DNA of 64,000 nt from Streptomyces luteogriseus (lineage in GTDB: Bacteria > Actinomycetota > Actinomycetes > Streptomycetales > Streptomycetaceae). The stretch is taken from positions 5,704,001 through 5,768,000 of the forward strand of contig NZ_JACHMS010000001.1 of NCBI RefSeq assembly GCF_014205055.1. Direction: 5' to 3'. The notes beneath the pieces were generated by a model. The model had not been told where the DNA came from, did no database searches, and worked only from the letters and a program-made list of their open reading frames with translations. Below are positions 25,724 to 34,555 of the stretch, in pieces (the stretch's first letter is position 1; each line of letters starts with the position of its first letter). The position numbers and the translations under genes were made by a program.

Positions 25724-26343
25724 GTACGACCCTTCTGCTGGTCCGCCATGGACAGACCGTCTGGCACGCGGAGAACCGCTACGCCGGCATCAGCGACATC
25801 GACCTCACCGACACCGGCCGCACCCAGGCCGAGGCCCTCGGGCGGTGGGCCGGCGCCCATCCCGTCGACGCGATCTGGACGTCCCCGCTGTCCCGCGCCG
25901 TCGCCACCGCCGAGCCCGCCTGCCGGGCCCTCGGACTCACCTCCCAGAGCGAACCCCACCTGCGTGAATGCGACTTCGGCGTGGTCGAAGGCCGTACGCT
26001 CGCCGAGTTCGAGGCCGAGGACCCGGAGTGGGCCGCGGCCTACCGGTCCGACCCGGTGGCGCACTCCTTCCCCGGCGCCGAGGACCCGCTGGCGGCGGCG
26101 GCCCGCGGCGTGCGCGCCCTGCGGGACATCGCCGCCGCCCACTCCGGCGAACGCGTCCTGGTCGTCGCCCACAACACCCTGCTGCGCCTGGTGCTGTGCA
26201 CCCTGCTGTCGATCCCCGTCGCCGAGTACCGCAGAGTGCTCCCCCGGCTGCGGAACGCGGCGATCAGCGAACTGCGCATGAACCCCGACGGTTCCGCCGC
26301 ACTCCTCTCACTCAATGTGCCGTGCGAGGCCGATGTGCCGTAG
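25720..26343 (+). CDS. Histidine phosphatase (phosphoglycerate mutase-like)
   Basis: A 207-residue cytosolic phosphatase. LLLVRHGQTVWHAENRYAG carries the catalytic RHG, the second His is in VVAHNTLLRL, and LTDTGRTQAEALG is typical. Coupled by ATGA overlap to the FGGY kinase, it could dephosphorylate an intermediate of the same pathway, or be a general phosphatase. Family certain, substrate not. Confidence 0.9.
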   Translation: MSTTLLLVRHGQTVWHAENRYAGISDIDLTDTGRTQAEALGRWAGAHPVDAIWTSPLSRAVATAEPACRALGLTSQSEPHLRECDFGVVEGRTLAEFEAEDPEWAAAYRSDPVAHSFPGAEDPLAAAARGVRALRDIAAAHSGERVLVVAHNTLLRLVLCTLLSIPVAEYRRVLPRLRNAAISELRMNPDGSAALLSLNVPCEADVP

Positions 26344-26355
26344 CACCATGGGCAC

Positions 26356-27132
26356 ATGACGCAGATCGACACATCGGTGCCGCATTCGGCCCGGATCTGG
26401 AACTACTGGCTGGGCGGCAAGGACAACTACCCGGTGGACGAGGCGGCGGGTGACGCGTACACCGCCGTCTTCCCCGGCATCGTGACCATCGCCCGCAGCA
26501 GCCGTGCCTTCCTGGGCCGCAGCATCCGGTACCTCGTCCAGGAGGCCGGCGTACGGCAGTTCCTCGACATCGGCACCGGCCTGCCGACGGTCGACAACAC
26601 CCACGAGGTGGCCCAGCGCCTCGCTCCCGAGTCGCGCGTCGTCTACGTCGACAACGACCCGCTGGTCCTCGCGCACGCCCGCGCCCTGCTCACCTCCACC
26701 CCCGAGGGCGTGTCGGCGTACGAGCCGGTCAGTCTCTACGAGCCCGAGCGGATCCTGGAGGCCGCCGGGAAGACCCTCGACCTCACCCGGCCCACGGCCC
26801 TGATCCTCAGCGGCATCCTGGGGCACGTGGCCGACTACGAGCAGGCCCGCGACCTGGTCCGCCGTCTCCTGGCCGGTCTGCCCCCGGGCAGCCACCTCTC
26901 CCTCAACGAGGGCTCCCGCGGCACGGATCCGGCCTACGAGCAGGCCCAGGACGCCTACAACGAGACGGGCGCGGTCCCGTACTTCCTGCGGCCGGTCGAA
27001 CAGATCGAGGCGTTCTTCGAGGGCCTGGAGCTGGTGGAACCGGGCGTGGTCTCGGTGCCGCTGTGGCATCCCGAGCCGGGCGCGCCGGACGAGCCGATCG
27101 GCCAGCACGGCGGGCTGGGCCGCAAGCCGTAG
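26356..27132 (+). CDS. DUF574 S-adenosylmethionine-dependent methyltransferase
   Basis: A 258-residue protein of the actinobacterial SAM-dependent methyltransferase family PF04672 (DUF574). The N-terminus SARIWNYWLGGKDNYPVDEAAG is diagnostic, FLDIGTGLPT is the SAM-binding glycine motif and VVYVDNDPLVLAHARALL follows. Streptomycetes carry many paralogues and the methyl acceptor is unknown. ATG 26356 lies 12 bases after the phosphatase stop. Confidence 0.88.
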   Translation: MTQIDTSVPHSARIWNYWLGGKDNYPVDEAAGDAYTAVFPGIVTIARSSRAFLGRSIRYLVQEAGVRQFLDIGTGLPTVDNTHEVAQRLAPESRVVYVDNDPLVLAHARALLTSTPEGVSAYEPVSLYEPERILEAAGKTLDLTRPTALILSGILGHVADYEQARDLVRRLLAGLPPGSHLSLNEGSRGTDPAYEQAQDAYNETGAVPYFLRPVEQIEAFFEGLELVEPGVVSVPLWHPEPGAPDEPIGQHGGLGRKP

Positions 27133-27148
27133 CGCGCACACCACGGAA

Positions 27149-27179
27149 AGCCCCCGCGAGTCACGTCCTCGCGGGGGCT
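27149..27179. terminator. Bidirectional terminator between methyltransferase and sodF
   Basis: AGCCCCCGCGAG (27149-27160) and CTCGCGGGGGCT (27168-27179) form a perfect 12-bp stem with a 7-base loop, followed by a pyrimidine-rich CCCTTCTTTCC on the plus strand. Confidence 0.85.
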
Positions 27180-27245
27180 CCCTTCTTTCCGCCTGCCGTT
27201 CGTGAAGGGTGAGAAGACGATCACGAGGCAGGACGCTTCACGGCC

Positions 27246-27893
27246 TCAGGGGGCCAGCAGCAGCACATCCGCCCGGGACTTGGCGGCCTCGTGACGGCGC
27301 GCCACGTCCTGCCAGTTGACGACCTGCCACATCGCCTCGATGAAGTCGACCTTCTGGTTCTTGTACTGCAGGTAGAAGGCGTGCTCCCAGGCGTCGAAGA
27401 CGAGGATCGGGGTGGCGCCCTGGCCGACGTTGCCCTGGTGGTCGTAGACCTGCTCCACGATCAGCCGCCCGCTCAGCGGCTCGTAGGCGAGCACGCCCCA
27501 GCCCGAACCCTGTGTGGTCGCGGAGGCCTTGGTCAGCTGCGCCTTGAAGCCGGCGAACGACCCGAACGACTCGACGATGGCGTCGGCGAGCTCCCCCACA
27601 CCGTCGGCGGCCAGCGGCTCACCGCCACCGTCCTTCGGGCCGGTCATGTTCTGCCAGTAGATGCTGTGCAGGATGTGCCCGGACAGATGGAAGGCCAGGT
27701 TCTTCTCCAGCCCGTTGACCGCCCCCCACGTCTCCTTGTCCCGCGCCTCGGCAAGCTGCTCCAGCGTGTCGTTGGCGCCCTTCACATAGGCGGCGTGGTG
27801 CTTGTCGTGATGCAGCTCGATGATCTCGGGGCTGATCACGGGGGCGAGCGCGGAGTAGTCGTAGGGCAGTTCAGGCAGCGTGTAGACGGGCAT
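27246..27893 (-). CDS. sodF: Iron (Fe/Zn-type) superoxide dismutase
   Basis: A 215-residue cytosolic enzyme dismutating superoxide. PVYTLPELPYDYSALAPVIS and ELHHDKHHAAYVKGAN are the N-terminal Fe/Mn SOD signature with ligand His28. HILHSIYW and DAWEHAFYLQY supply the other ligand positions. The ATG at 27893 follows GGAGGGGAT. In Streptomyces the iron enzyme substitutes for nickel SOD when nickel is scarce. The exact Nur-type repeat at 27920-27936 identifies this as the nickel-repressed sodF. Confidence 0.95.
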   Translation of the reverse strand: MPVYTLPELPYDYSALAPVISPEIIELHHDKHHAAYVKGANDTLEQLAEARDKETWGAVNGLEKNLAFHLSGHILHSIYWQNMTGPKDGGGEPLAADGVGELADAIVESFGSFAGFKAQLTKASATTQGSGWGVLAYEPLSGRLIVEQVYDHQGNVGQGATPILVFDAWEHAFYLQYKNQKVDFIEAMWQVVNWQDVARRHEAAKSRADVLLLAP

Positions 27894-27919
27894 GGGCGGG
27901 ATCCCCTCCGGACCTCTTA

Positions 27920-27936
27920 TTGCAACTTGCTTGCAA
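27920..27936 (-). promoter_or_regulatory. Nur box (nickel-uptake regulator operator) upstream of sodF
   Basis: TTGCAA-CTTGC-TTGCAA matches exactly the TTGCAA-N5-TTGCAA element bound by Nur at the Streptomyces coelicolor sodF promoter (recalled from the literature). It lies 27-43 bases upstream of the start codon, where bound Nur would block transcription when nickel is plentiful. Confidence 0.88.
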
Positions 27937-27987
27937 CTGCACGCTAGCAGCAGGAAGGGTTCGCGGGGGCCCAAGGCGGTGGATCTC

Positions 27988-29370
27988 CTACTGCTTGGCG
28001 CGGGCCTTCTGCCACCCGTACCCGACGGCCGCCAGGACCAGGATCATCCCGCCCGTCGAGTACAGCTGCACCCGCGTGTCCGGCTCCCGGGCCATCAGGA
28101 CGAAGACCGCGGCCATGCCGGCCAGGGCGACCCAGGTCAGCCAGGGGAACGCCCACATGCGCACGGCCAGCTTCTCGGGTGCCTCGCGCTCCAGGCGGCG
28201 GCGCAGACGCAGCTGTGAGACGGCGATGAAGATCCAGACGGCCAGGATGACCGCGCCGATCATGTTCAGCAGCCAGGCGAAGACGTCGTCGGGCCGCCAG
28301 TAGCTCAGCAGCACGCACAGGAACCCGAAGACGGAGGACGCCAGCACGGCGATCCGCGGCACCCCGCCCGAGACCCGGCCCAGCCCCTTCGGGCCCTGGC
28401 CGCGCTCCACGAGCGAGTAGGCGATGCGGGAGGCGCCGTAGATGTTGGCGTTCATGGCGGACAGCAGGGCGACCAGGACGACCACGTTCATCAGCTGGCC
28501 GGCGCCCGGGATGCCGAGCTCGTCGAGGGCGGCGACGTACGGGCCCTTGTCCACGACCGCCTGGGAGTCCCACGGCACCAGCGTGACGATGACGGCCATC
28601 GAGCCGATGTAGAACAGCGCGATGCGCCACATCGCGGTGCGGACCGCGGTCGCGACGCCCTTGACGGGGTTCTCCGACTCGGCCGCCGCGATGGTGACCG
28701 TCTCCAGGCCGCCGTAGGCGAAGACCGACGCGAGCAGGCCGATGACCAGGCCCTCACCGCCGTTCGGCAGGAAGTCCGTGAGGTGGCTCGCGCCGGGGGA
28801 GTCCGTGCCGGGCAGGATCCCGAGGATCGCCAGGACGCCGAGCACCAGGAACAGGGTGATCGCGCCGACCTTCAGCGCCGCGAACCAGAACTCGAACTCG
28901 CCGAAGTTCTTCACGGCCGCGAGGTTCGTGCCGCAGAAGACGACCATGAACAGCGCGACCCACGCCCACTCCGGCGTGCCCGGCAGCCAGCCGCTGACGA
29001 TCTTCGCGGCGCCGATGCCCTCCAGGCCGACGGCCGTGCAGAGCAGCACCCAGAAGGACCAGCCGGCGGTGAATCCGGCCCAGGGGCCGATCGCCCGCTC
29101 CGCGTGCGCCGAGAACGACCCCGACGACGGATACGCGGCCGACATCTCGCCGAGCATCCGCATCACCAGCATCACGAGGACACCGGACAGGGCGTAGGCG
29201 ACCACGATCGACGGACCGGCCGCGGCGATGCCGGCGCCGGAGCCGACGAACAGACCGGCTCCGATCACCCCGCCGAGGGCGATCATCGACAGATGGCGCT
29301 GCTTCAGGCCGTGGGACAGGGAGGTGCCGTCCGTGCTGGGCGGGGTCCCTGTGGTGGTGCTGCTGGGCAT
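27988..29370 (-). CDS. Amino-acid permease (APC superfamily)
   Basis: A 460-residue inner-membrane amino-acid/proton symporter with about 12 helices. The APC signature HLSMIALGGVIGAGLFVGSG opens helix 1. SESENPVKGVATAVRT-like text (ESENPVKG) and PSSGSFSAHAERAIGPWAGF are typical of the aromatic/GABA group. ATG 29370 follows AGGACGAG. It is one of two related permeases in the window (the other at 40051-41541). Substrate not predictable. Confidence 0.9.
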   Translation of the reverse strand: MPSSTTTGTPPSTDGTSLSHGLKQRHLSMIALGGVIGAGLFVGSGAGIAAAGPSIVVAYALSGVLVMLVMRMLGEMSAAYPSSGSFSAHAERAIGPWAGFTAGWSFWVLLCTAVGLEGIGAAKIVSGWLPGTPEWAWVALFMVVFCGTNLAAVKNFGEFEFWFAALKVGAITLFLVLGVLAILGILPGTDSPGASHLTDFLPNGGEGLVIGLLASVFAYGGLETVTIAAAESENPVKGVATAVRTAMWRIALFYIGSMAVIVTLVPWDSQAVVDKGPYVAALDELGIPGAGQLMNVVVLVALLSAMNANIYGASRIAYSLVERGQGPKGLGRVSGGVPRIAVLASSVFGFLCVLLSYWRPDDVFAWLLNMIGAVILAVWIFIAVSQLRLRRRLEREAPEKLAVRMWAFPWLTWVALAGMAAVFVLMAREPDTRVQLYSTGGMILVLAAVGYGWQKARAKQ

Positions 29371-29427
29371 GGGCGCGGCTCGTCCTGTGCGTGAGAGGCG
29401 TACGAGGGCAAAAACGCCGCCAGTCTC

Positions 29428-29459
29428 GGATGCCTCTCCGCTCACACGGAGAGGCATCC
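29428..29459 (-). terminator. Terminator of the sulfonate operon
   Basis: GGATGCCTCTCCG (29428-29440) pairs perfectly with CGGAGAGGCATCC (29447-29459), 13 bp with a 6-base loop. On the minus strand it is followed about 12 bases later by a T5 run. It lies just past the TauD-like gene. Confidence 0.85.
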
Positions 29460-29491
29460 CACCATCCGGACGGTCGCGTCGCTCTGTGTGG

Positions 29492-30385
29492 CTAGGCGGC
29501 GACCGGTGAGTAGTGCGAGGCGTCGCCCTCGATGACGTAGCTCTCCTTGCCCTCCACCGCCACCGGGACGTCCCCGGCGACCGTCACCCGGTGCAGGCGC
29601 CGGGGCCGGCCGTCGTAGTTGTCGACGGCGTAGTGCTGGGTGATGCGGTTGTCGAACAGGACGAGCTGGTTCGGCGACCAGCGGTGGCGCAGGACGTTCT
29701 CCGGCCGGGTGACGTACGCCTGGAGCAGGTCGAGGATCTTGCGGGACTCGCCGGGCGAGAGGCCCACGATCCGCTGGGCGAAGCCGCCGATGAACAGCCC
29801 GCGCTCGCCGGTCAGCGGGTGGACGCGCACCACGGGGTGGACCGTGCGGTACTTGATCGAGGTGAACTGGGCGCGCCGGGCGGACTGCTCCTCGTCGACG
29901 TCCTCCTCGGGGACGGCGTAGTCGTAGTCGTTGGTGTGCTCGGCCCACAGGGTGTCGGCGAGGTTCCGCAGCGACTCGGGCAGGTTGCGGTAGGCGGCGG
30001 CCGAGCTGGCGATCAGCGTCTCGCCGCCGTAGGGCGGAACGGTGATGCTGCGCAGGCTGGTGGCCTGCGGCGGGTTCAGCACGAAGGTGACGTCGGTGTG
30101 CCAGTGGTTGGCGGCCCGGCCGCCCTCGCTGTCGACGGGCAGCACGTTCGGGGCGCCGTCGACGGCGGACACCGTCGGATGGGCGGTGGTGATGTCCCCG
30201 AAGTGGCGGACGAAGGCCTGCTGGCCGGCGTCGTCCAGGCCCTCCGCGTCGAAGACCAGGGCCTTGTGGACGTTGAGCGCCTCGCGCAGGGCGGTGGAGG
30301 TCTCCTGGTCGAGGGGCCGGGTGAGGTCGACGCCCCCGACCCGGGCGCCGATGTGCGCGGTGACCTTGTGGATCTCGATGGTCAT
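29492..30385 (-). CDS. TauD/TfdA-family Fe(II)/2-oxoglutarate dioxygenase
   Basis: A 297-residue oxygenase that hydroxylates an organosulfur (or related) compound next to sulfur, releasing sulfite. The metal triad is visible: His96 and Asp98 (HWHTD) and His251 (NRITQHYA), with the 2-oxoglutarate-binding Arg in RRLHRVTV. ATG 30385 follows AAAGGAA. It is the last gene of the sulfonate operon, 33 bases after the flavin monooxygenase. Taurine or an alkyl sulfonate/sulfate ester is likely; the exact substrate is unproven. Confidence 0.88.
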   Translation of the reverse strand: MTIEIHKVTAHIGARVGGVDLTRPLDQETSTALREALNVHKALVFDAEGLDDAGQQAFVRHFGDITTAHPTVSAVDGAPNVLPVDSEGGRAANHWHTDVTFVLNPPQATSLRSITVPPYGGETLIASSAAAYRNLPESLRNLADTLWAEHTNDYDYAVPEEDVDEEQSARRAQFTSIKYRTVHPVVRVHPLTGERGLFIGGFAQRIVGLSPGESRKILDLLQAYVTRPENVLRHRWSPNQLVLFDNRITQHYAVDNYDGRPRRLHRVTVAGDVPVAVEGKESYVIEGDASHYSPVAA

Positions 30386-30418
30386 GACGGGTTCCTTTCA
30401 GAAGAACCGGAAGAGGGG

Positions 30419-31759
30419 TCAGACGAGAGCGGGGGCGATGACGTGCTGGTTGGCGGGCCGGGGGAGGCCGTAGCGCTCCCGCAGGGTCCGGCGGGCGTCG
30501 CCGTACTCGGTGCGGAGCAGCCCGCGGGCGCGCAGGATCGGGACGACGTGGTCGACGAAGGTCTCCAGGCCGGACGGCAGTACGGCGGGCATGATGTTGA
30601 AGCCGTCCGCGGCGCCCGACTCGAACCACAGCCCGATGGTGTCGGCGACCTGTTCGGGCGTACCGGCGAAGGTGAGGTGCCCGCGCCCGCCGCCGAGCCG
30701 CCCGATCAGCTGCCGCACGGTGAGCCGTTCGCGGCGGGCCAGCCCGACGACGAGCGTGTAGCGGCTCTTGGCGCCTTCGACGGCGCTCTCCGGCGGCAGG
30801 TCGGAGGGGAGGGGGCCGTCCAGCTCCAGGGTGCCCGGGGCCAGTTGCAGCAGCCGTTCCAGGCGGTCCACCCCGTGCGTGTGCACGATGTGGTCCTCCA
30901 GGATCCGCTCGTTCGCCAGCGCCTCGGCCTCCGTGGAGCCGATCACCGGGACGATGCCCGGCAGCACCTTGATGTGGTCGGCGTCCCGGCTGGCCGCGAC
31001 GGTCCGGGCCTTGAGGTCGGCGTAGAAGGCCCGCGCGTCCTCGATGGTCTGCTGGGCGGTGAAGACGGCCTCCGCGTACCGCGCGGCGAACCGCTTGCCG
31101 TCCTCGGAGGAGCCGGCCTGCACGAGCAGGGGGTAACCCTGGGGTGTGCGGGGCACGTTGAGCGCCCCTTCGACGCTGAAGTACCGGCCCCGGTGCCGGG
31201 GCGGGTGGATCTTCGCGTCGTCGCCCCACACGCCCGCCGCCTTGTCGGCGACGACCGTGTCGTCCTCCCAGCTGTCCCACAGCTTCAGCGCCACGTCGAG
31301 GAACTCGGCGGCCCGCGCGTACCGCTCGGCGTGCGCCGGTTCGGCGTCCAGACCGAAGTTCCGGGCGGCCTCGGCACCGGCGGTCGTGACGATGTTCCAG
31401 CCCGCCCGGCCGCCGCTGAGGTGGTCCAGCGTGGCGAACCTGCGGGCCAGGTTGTACGGCGAGTTGTACGAGGTGGAGGCCGTGGCGATCAGGCCGATGT
31501 GCTCGGTCGCCGTCGCCAGCGCGGTCAGCAGGGTGATCGGCTCCAGCGCCCCGGCGGGCCGCTGGGCGAGGTTGTTCCACAGCTGTGGGCCGTCGGCGAG
31601 GAACAGCGAGTCGAACGTGCCGCGCTCGGCGATCCGGGCGAGCCGTACGTAGTGCGCCAGGTCCACATGCGCGTACGGGTCGCTCTCCGGCAGCCGCCAC
31701 GACGCCTCGTGGTGGCCGGTGTTCATCAGGAACGCGTTGAGGTGCAGCTGTCTGGTCAT
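30419..31759 (-). CDS. Flavin-dependent monooxygenase (NtaA/SnaA/DszA type, LLM class)
   Basis: A 446-residue FMNH2-using monooxygenase of the bacterial luciferase-like superfamily. HLNAFLMNTGHHEASWRLPE, LFLADGPQLWNN and GRAGWNIVTT are characteristic of the NtaA/DszA subgroup, whose members act on nitrilotriacetate, dibenzothiophene sulfone and other sulfur compounds. It overlaps ssuB by ATGA, placing it in the transport operon. No flavin reductase is nearby, so reduced flavin must come from elsewhere. A desulfonating role is inferred from context. Confidence 0.87.
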   Translation of the reverse strand: MTRQLHLNAFLMNTGHHEASWRLPESDPYAHVDLAHYVRLARIAERGTFDSLFLADGPQLWNNLAQRPAGALEPITLLTALATATEHIGLIATASTSYNSPYNLARRFATLDHLSGGRAGWNIVTTAGAEAARNFGLDAEPAHAERYARAAEFLDVALKLWDSWEDDTVVADKAAGVWGDDAKIHPPRHRGRYFSVEGALNVPRTPQGYPLLVQAGSSEDGKRFAARYAEAVFTAQQTIEDARAFYADLKARTVAASRDADHIKVLPGIVPVIGSTEAEALANERILEDHIVHTHGVDRLERLLQLAPGTLELDGPLPSDLPPESAVEGAKSRYTLVVGLARRERLTVRQLIGRLGGGRGHLTFAGTPEQVADTIGLWFESGAADGFNIMPAVLPSGLETFVDHVVPILRARGLLRTEYGDARRTLRERYGLPRPANQHVIAPALV

Positions 31760-32490
31760 CGGTGGTCCTCCGTGACACCGAGCGCGGCCAGCAGCCGCTC
31801 CCGGTACTCGCCGAGCAGGGGGTCGCGGTACGACCGCGGGTGCGCGCGGTCGATGGTGAGGTCGAGGCCGATCCGGCCCTTGTCCAGGACGAGCACCCGG
31901 TCGGCGAGCACGATCGCCTCGTCCACGTCATGGGTGACCAGCAGCACCGACGGCCGGTGCCGTTCCCACAGCTCCCGGAGCAGGCCGTGCATCCGGATCC
32001 GGGTGAGCGCGTCCAGCGCCCCGAACGGCTCGTCGGCCAGCAGCAGTTCCGGCTCCCGTACGAGCGACCGGGCCAGGGCGGCACGCTGGGCCTCCCCGCC
32101 GGACAGCTCGCCCGGCCAGGCCCGCTCGCGGCCCTTCAGCCCCACCTCCTCCAGTGCCGCGCGGCCCCTGCGGCCGGCGTCCTTGCCCTCCGCGCCGAGC
32201 AGCACGTTGTCGAGGACCCGCCGCCAGGGCAGCAGCCGGGAGTCCTGGAAGACGACCGACACCCGCTCGGGCGCGGTGAGTTGCCCGGATCCCGTGACGC
32301 CGTGATCGAGTCCGGCGATCGCCCGCAGCAGGGTGCTCTTGCCGGAGCCGCTGTGCCCGAGCAGGGCCGTCAGCTGCCCGGCGGGCAGATCGAGGTCGAT
32401 GCCGTCGAGGACCGTGCGCCCCTCGAACGACCGTGTCAGGCCGCGCAGTTGGACGGCGGGACGGGTCAGCTGCTCAGTGTGCGGCGCCAT
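31756..32490 (-). CDS. ssuB: ABC sulfonate/taurine transporter ATP-binding protein
   Basis: A 244-residue ATPase of the SsuB/TauB type. Walker A GHSGSGKST, Q-loop VFQDSRLLPW (normal Gln), signature LSGGEAQRAAL, Walker B LLLADEPFGALDA and VTHDVDEA are all intact. There is no C-terminal regulatory domain, as usual in this family. The N-terminus overlaps the permease gene by 25 bases. Confidence 0.88.
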   Translation of the reverse strand: MAPHTEQLTRPAVQLRGLTRSFEGRTVLDGIDLDLPAGQLTALLGHSGSGKSTLLRAIAGLDHGVTGSGQLTAPERVSVVFQDSRLLPWRRVLDNVLLGAEGKDAGRRGRAALEEVGLKGRERAWPGELSGGEAQRAALARSLVREPELLLADEPFGALDALTRIRMHGLLRELWERHRPSVLLVTHDVDEAIVLADRVLVLDKGRIGLDLTIDRAHPRSYRDPLLGEYRERLLAALGVTEDHR

Positions 32491-33362
32491 GACAGCACCC
32501 TCCGTTCGACGATACGGACCGCGCTGTCGGAGATGAGGCCGAAGATGCCGTAGACGACCAGGCCGACGAGGATGACGTCCGTCTGGCCGTAGTTCTGCGC
32601 CTGGAACATCATGTAGCCGAGGCCGCTGGTGGCGTTGATCTGCTCCAGCACCACCAGACCCAGCCAGGAGCCGGTGACTCCGAGCCGCAGCCCGACGAAG
32701 AAGCCGGGCAGGGCGCCGGGGATCACGACCTGCCGGGTGAACCGGAGTTTCGACAGCCCCTGCACCTCGGCGAGTTCGACATAGCGGCTGTCGATGCCGG
32801 ACAGCGCGGCGTGCGTGTTGAGGTAGATCGGGATGTAGACGACGATCGCGATGATGGCGATCTTGAAGGTCTCACCGATGCCCAGCCAGAGGATGAACAG
32901 CGGGATCAGGCCCAGGGTCGGGATCGCCCGGTTGAGGTTCACCGTCCCGTCGATCAACGCCTCCCCGGTCCGGGTCAGCCCGGCCGCCAGCGCGAGCAGG
33001 ATCCCCACGACCAGGCCGATCGAGAAGCCGGTCGCCGCGCGCTGCAACGAGGTCAGGATGTCGTCGGGCAGCGTGCCCGCCGTCCACAGCCGGCTGCCCG
33101 TCTCCAGCACCGTCCAGGGAGCCGGGATCGCGCCCGGGTCGAGCAGCCCGGCGGCTGAGGCGGCGCTCCACAGCGCGAGCACGGCGGCCGGACCGACGAG
33201 CCGGGTGGCGGGCAGGCGCTTGCCGGGGGCCAGCCGCCGTCGCCGGCGCACCTGGCGCGTCTCCTCCTCGGCGAGGGGAGCGAGCGGTGCGGTGGTGCTC
33301 GTGTTCGTGTTCGTGGTGCTCGTGCTGGTCGTCGTGTGCGTGGTCGTGGTCACGGCGGTCAC
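32466..33362 (-). CDS. ssuC: ABC sulfonate/taurine transporter permease
   Basis: A 298-residue membrane protein. An unusual N-terminus of Thr/Ser/His/Asn-rich sequence (VTTTTHTTTSTSTTNTNTS) precedes six helices. The EAA loop is seen at VELAEVQGLSKLRFTRQVVIPGALP. The GTG at 33362 overlaps the binding-protein stop by four bases (GTGA); a second in-frame GTG at 33353 is possible. Forms the importer with the adjacent ATPase and binding protein. Confidence 0.87.
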   Translation of the reverse strand: MTAVTTTTHTTTSTSTTNTNTSTTAPLAPLAEEETRQVRRRRRLAPGKRLPATRLVGPAAVLALWSAASAAGLLDPGAIPAPWTVLETGSRLWTAGTLPDDILTSLQRAATGFSIGLVVGILLALAAGLTRTGEALIDGTVNLNRAIPTLGLIPLFILWLGIGETFKIAIIAIVVYIPIYLNTHAALSGIDSRYVELAEVQGLSKLRFTRQVVIPGALPGFFVGLRLGVTGSWLGLVVLEQINATSGLGYMMFQAQNYGQTDVILVGLVVYGIFGLISDSAVRIVERRVLSWRRTLSS

Positions 33363-34417
33363 CTCCGGTACTCCGCGGGCACGGCCTTGGCCGCGAGGGA
33401 CTCGAAGCGGTGGTCGAACAGCTCCGAGACGTCGAACTTCTTCACGAAGCCGCCCTCCGCGAGCAGATCGGCGGTCTCCTGCTCCCACCTGATGGCCTCG
33501 TCCCAGCGGGGCGGGAACAGCGGCTTGTTGGCCAGCGCGGTGACCGCCTTCGCCTGCGCGAGGGTGAGGTTCTGCGTCCCGACGTAGAACTGCTCGTTCC
33601 ACTCGTCGGGGTGCTCGTAGGTCCACACCTGGCTCTTCGCCCAGTACGGGACGTACGCGGCGACCGCGGCGGCTTTCGCCCGGTCGTTCAGCACCGACAC
33701 CGGCGCCCACAGCAGGCTGAGCAGGTCGACCACGTCCGTGGTGATGGTCCGGGCCGACTTGTACTGCGTCAGATACGCGGGCGCCTGGGTGTTGGCGAGC
33801 GGCGCGATGTCCACCTGCCCGGACTGCAGGGCGGTGAGGAACTGGTTGCTGGTCAGCGGCACCAGTTTCACGTCGTCGTACTCCAGCCCGGCCTTCTTCA
33901 GCGCCCGCAGCAGGACGACGCCCTGCGCCTGGCCCTGGGAGAAGGCGAGCCGCCTGCCCCGGAAGTCGGAGACCCGGCGGATGTCGCTGCCGGGCTTGGT
34001 GGCGAAGAGGTAGTTGGGCTTGCGGGTGATGTTGATCGCGACGATCTTCGCGTCGAAACCCTGGTAGTGCGCCTGGATCGGCGGGATCCCGGCGTTGTTG
34101 GCCACCTCCAGGGACTTCGCGCGGAAGGCGTTGATGACATCGGGGCCCGCGCCGATGTTCAGCCAGTCGGACACCTTGAACGGCAGATCGCGGAACCCGG
34201 CCAGCTTGAACTGGAGTTGCTGCGCGTTCTGGTACGAGGAGATCTTCAGGCTCGTCCCCGCGGGGACCTTGGAGGCCAGGGGAGCGTCGGAGGCCGTCTC
34301 GTCGGCGGCCGCGCTGCTGTCGGCGCAGCCGCTCAGTCCGGCCGCCGCGGCCGTCACGCCGAGCAGTGAGGTCAGGAACAGACGCCGGTCTGGACCGGAA
34401 ACGGAGGACGAGGGCAT
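33359..34417 (-). CDS. ssuA: Sulfonate-type ABC substrate-binding lipoprotein
   Basis: A 352-residue NMT1/SsuA-like binding protein. The signal has twin arginines (PDRRLFLTSLLGVTAAAAG) and the lipobox LSGC, so it is probably Tat-exported. The ligand-binding domain contains GPDVINAFRAKSLEVANNAG and VDIAPLANTQAPAYL, typical of aliphatic-sulfonate receptors. ATG 34417 follows GGGAG; a GTG at 34447 lacks a ribosome site. First structural gene of the operon, 138 bases after the cysteine-rich leader ORF. Confidence 0.87.
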   Translation of the reverse strand: MPSSSVSGPDRRLFLTSLLGVTAAAAGLSGCADSSAAADETASDAPLASKVPAGTSLKISSYQNAQQLQFKLAGFRDLPFKVSDWLNIGAGPDVINAFRAKSLEVANNAGIPPIQAHYQGFDAKIVAINITRKPNYLFATKPGSDIRRVSDFRGRRLAFSQGQAQGVVLLRALKKAGLEYDDVKLVPLTSNQFLTALQSGQVDIAPLANTQAPAYLTQYKSARTITTDVVDLLSLLWAPVSVLNDRAKAAAVAAYVPYWAKSQVWTYEHPDEWNEQFYVGTQNLTLAQAKAVTALANKPLFPPRWDEAIRWEQETADLLAEGGFVKKFDVSELFDHRFESLAAKAVPAEYRR

Positions 34418-34517
34418 GGAAGGCTCCCTGGGTATGGAAGACGGCACAGCGAGCGGAATTCCGGGCAGGAAAAGATCTGCCGAGGGAATTCACGCGAATG
34501 TCACAAAGGAAGGAGAA

Positions 34518-34538
34518 GGCGCTCCGTGAAGGGGCGCC
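34518..34538 (-). terminator. Attenuator-like hairpin between leader peptide and ssuA
   Basis: On the minus strand GGCGCCCC-TTCAC-GGAGCGCC can fold with seven of eight positions paired, followed by TTCTCCTTCC. It begins 17 bases after the stop of the cysteine-rich leader ORF, which is the layout of translation-coupled transcription attenuation. Confidence 0.5.
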
Positions 34539-34555
34539 GGGGGCGCGTCAACGGG

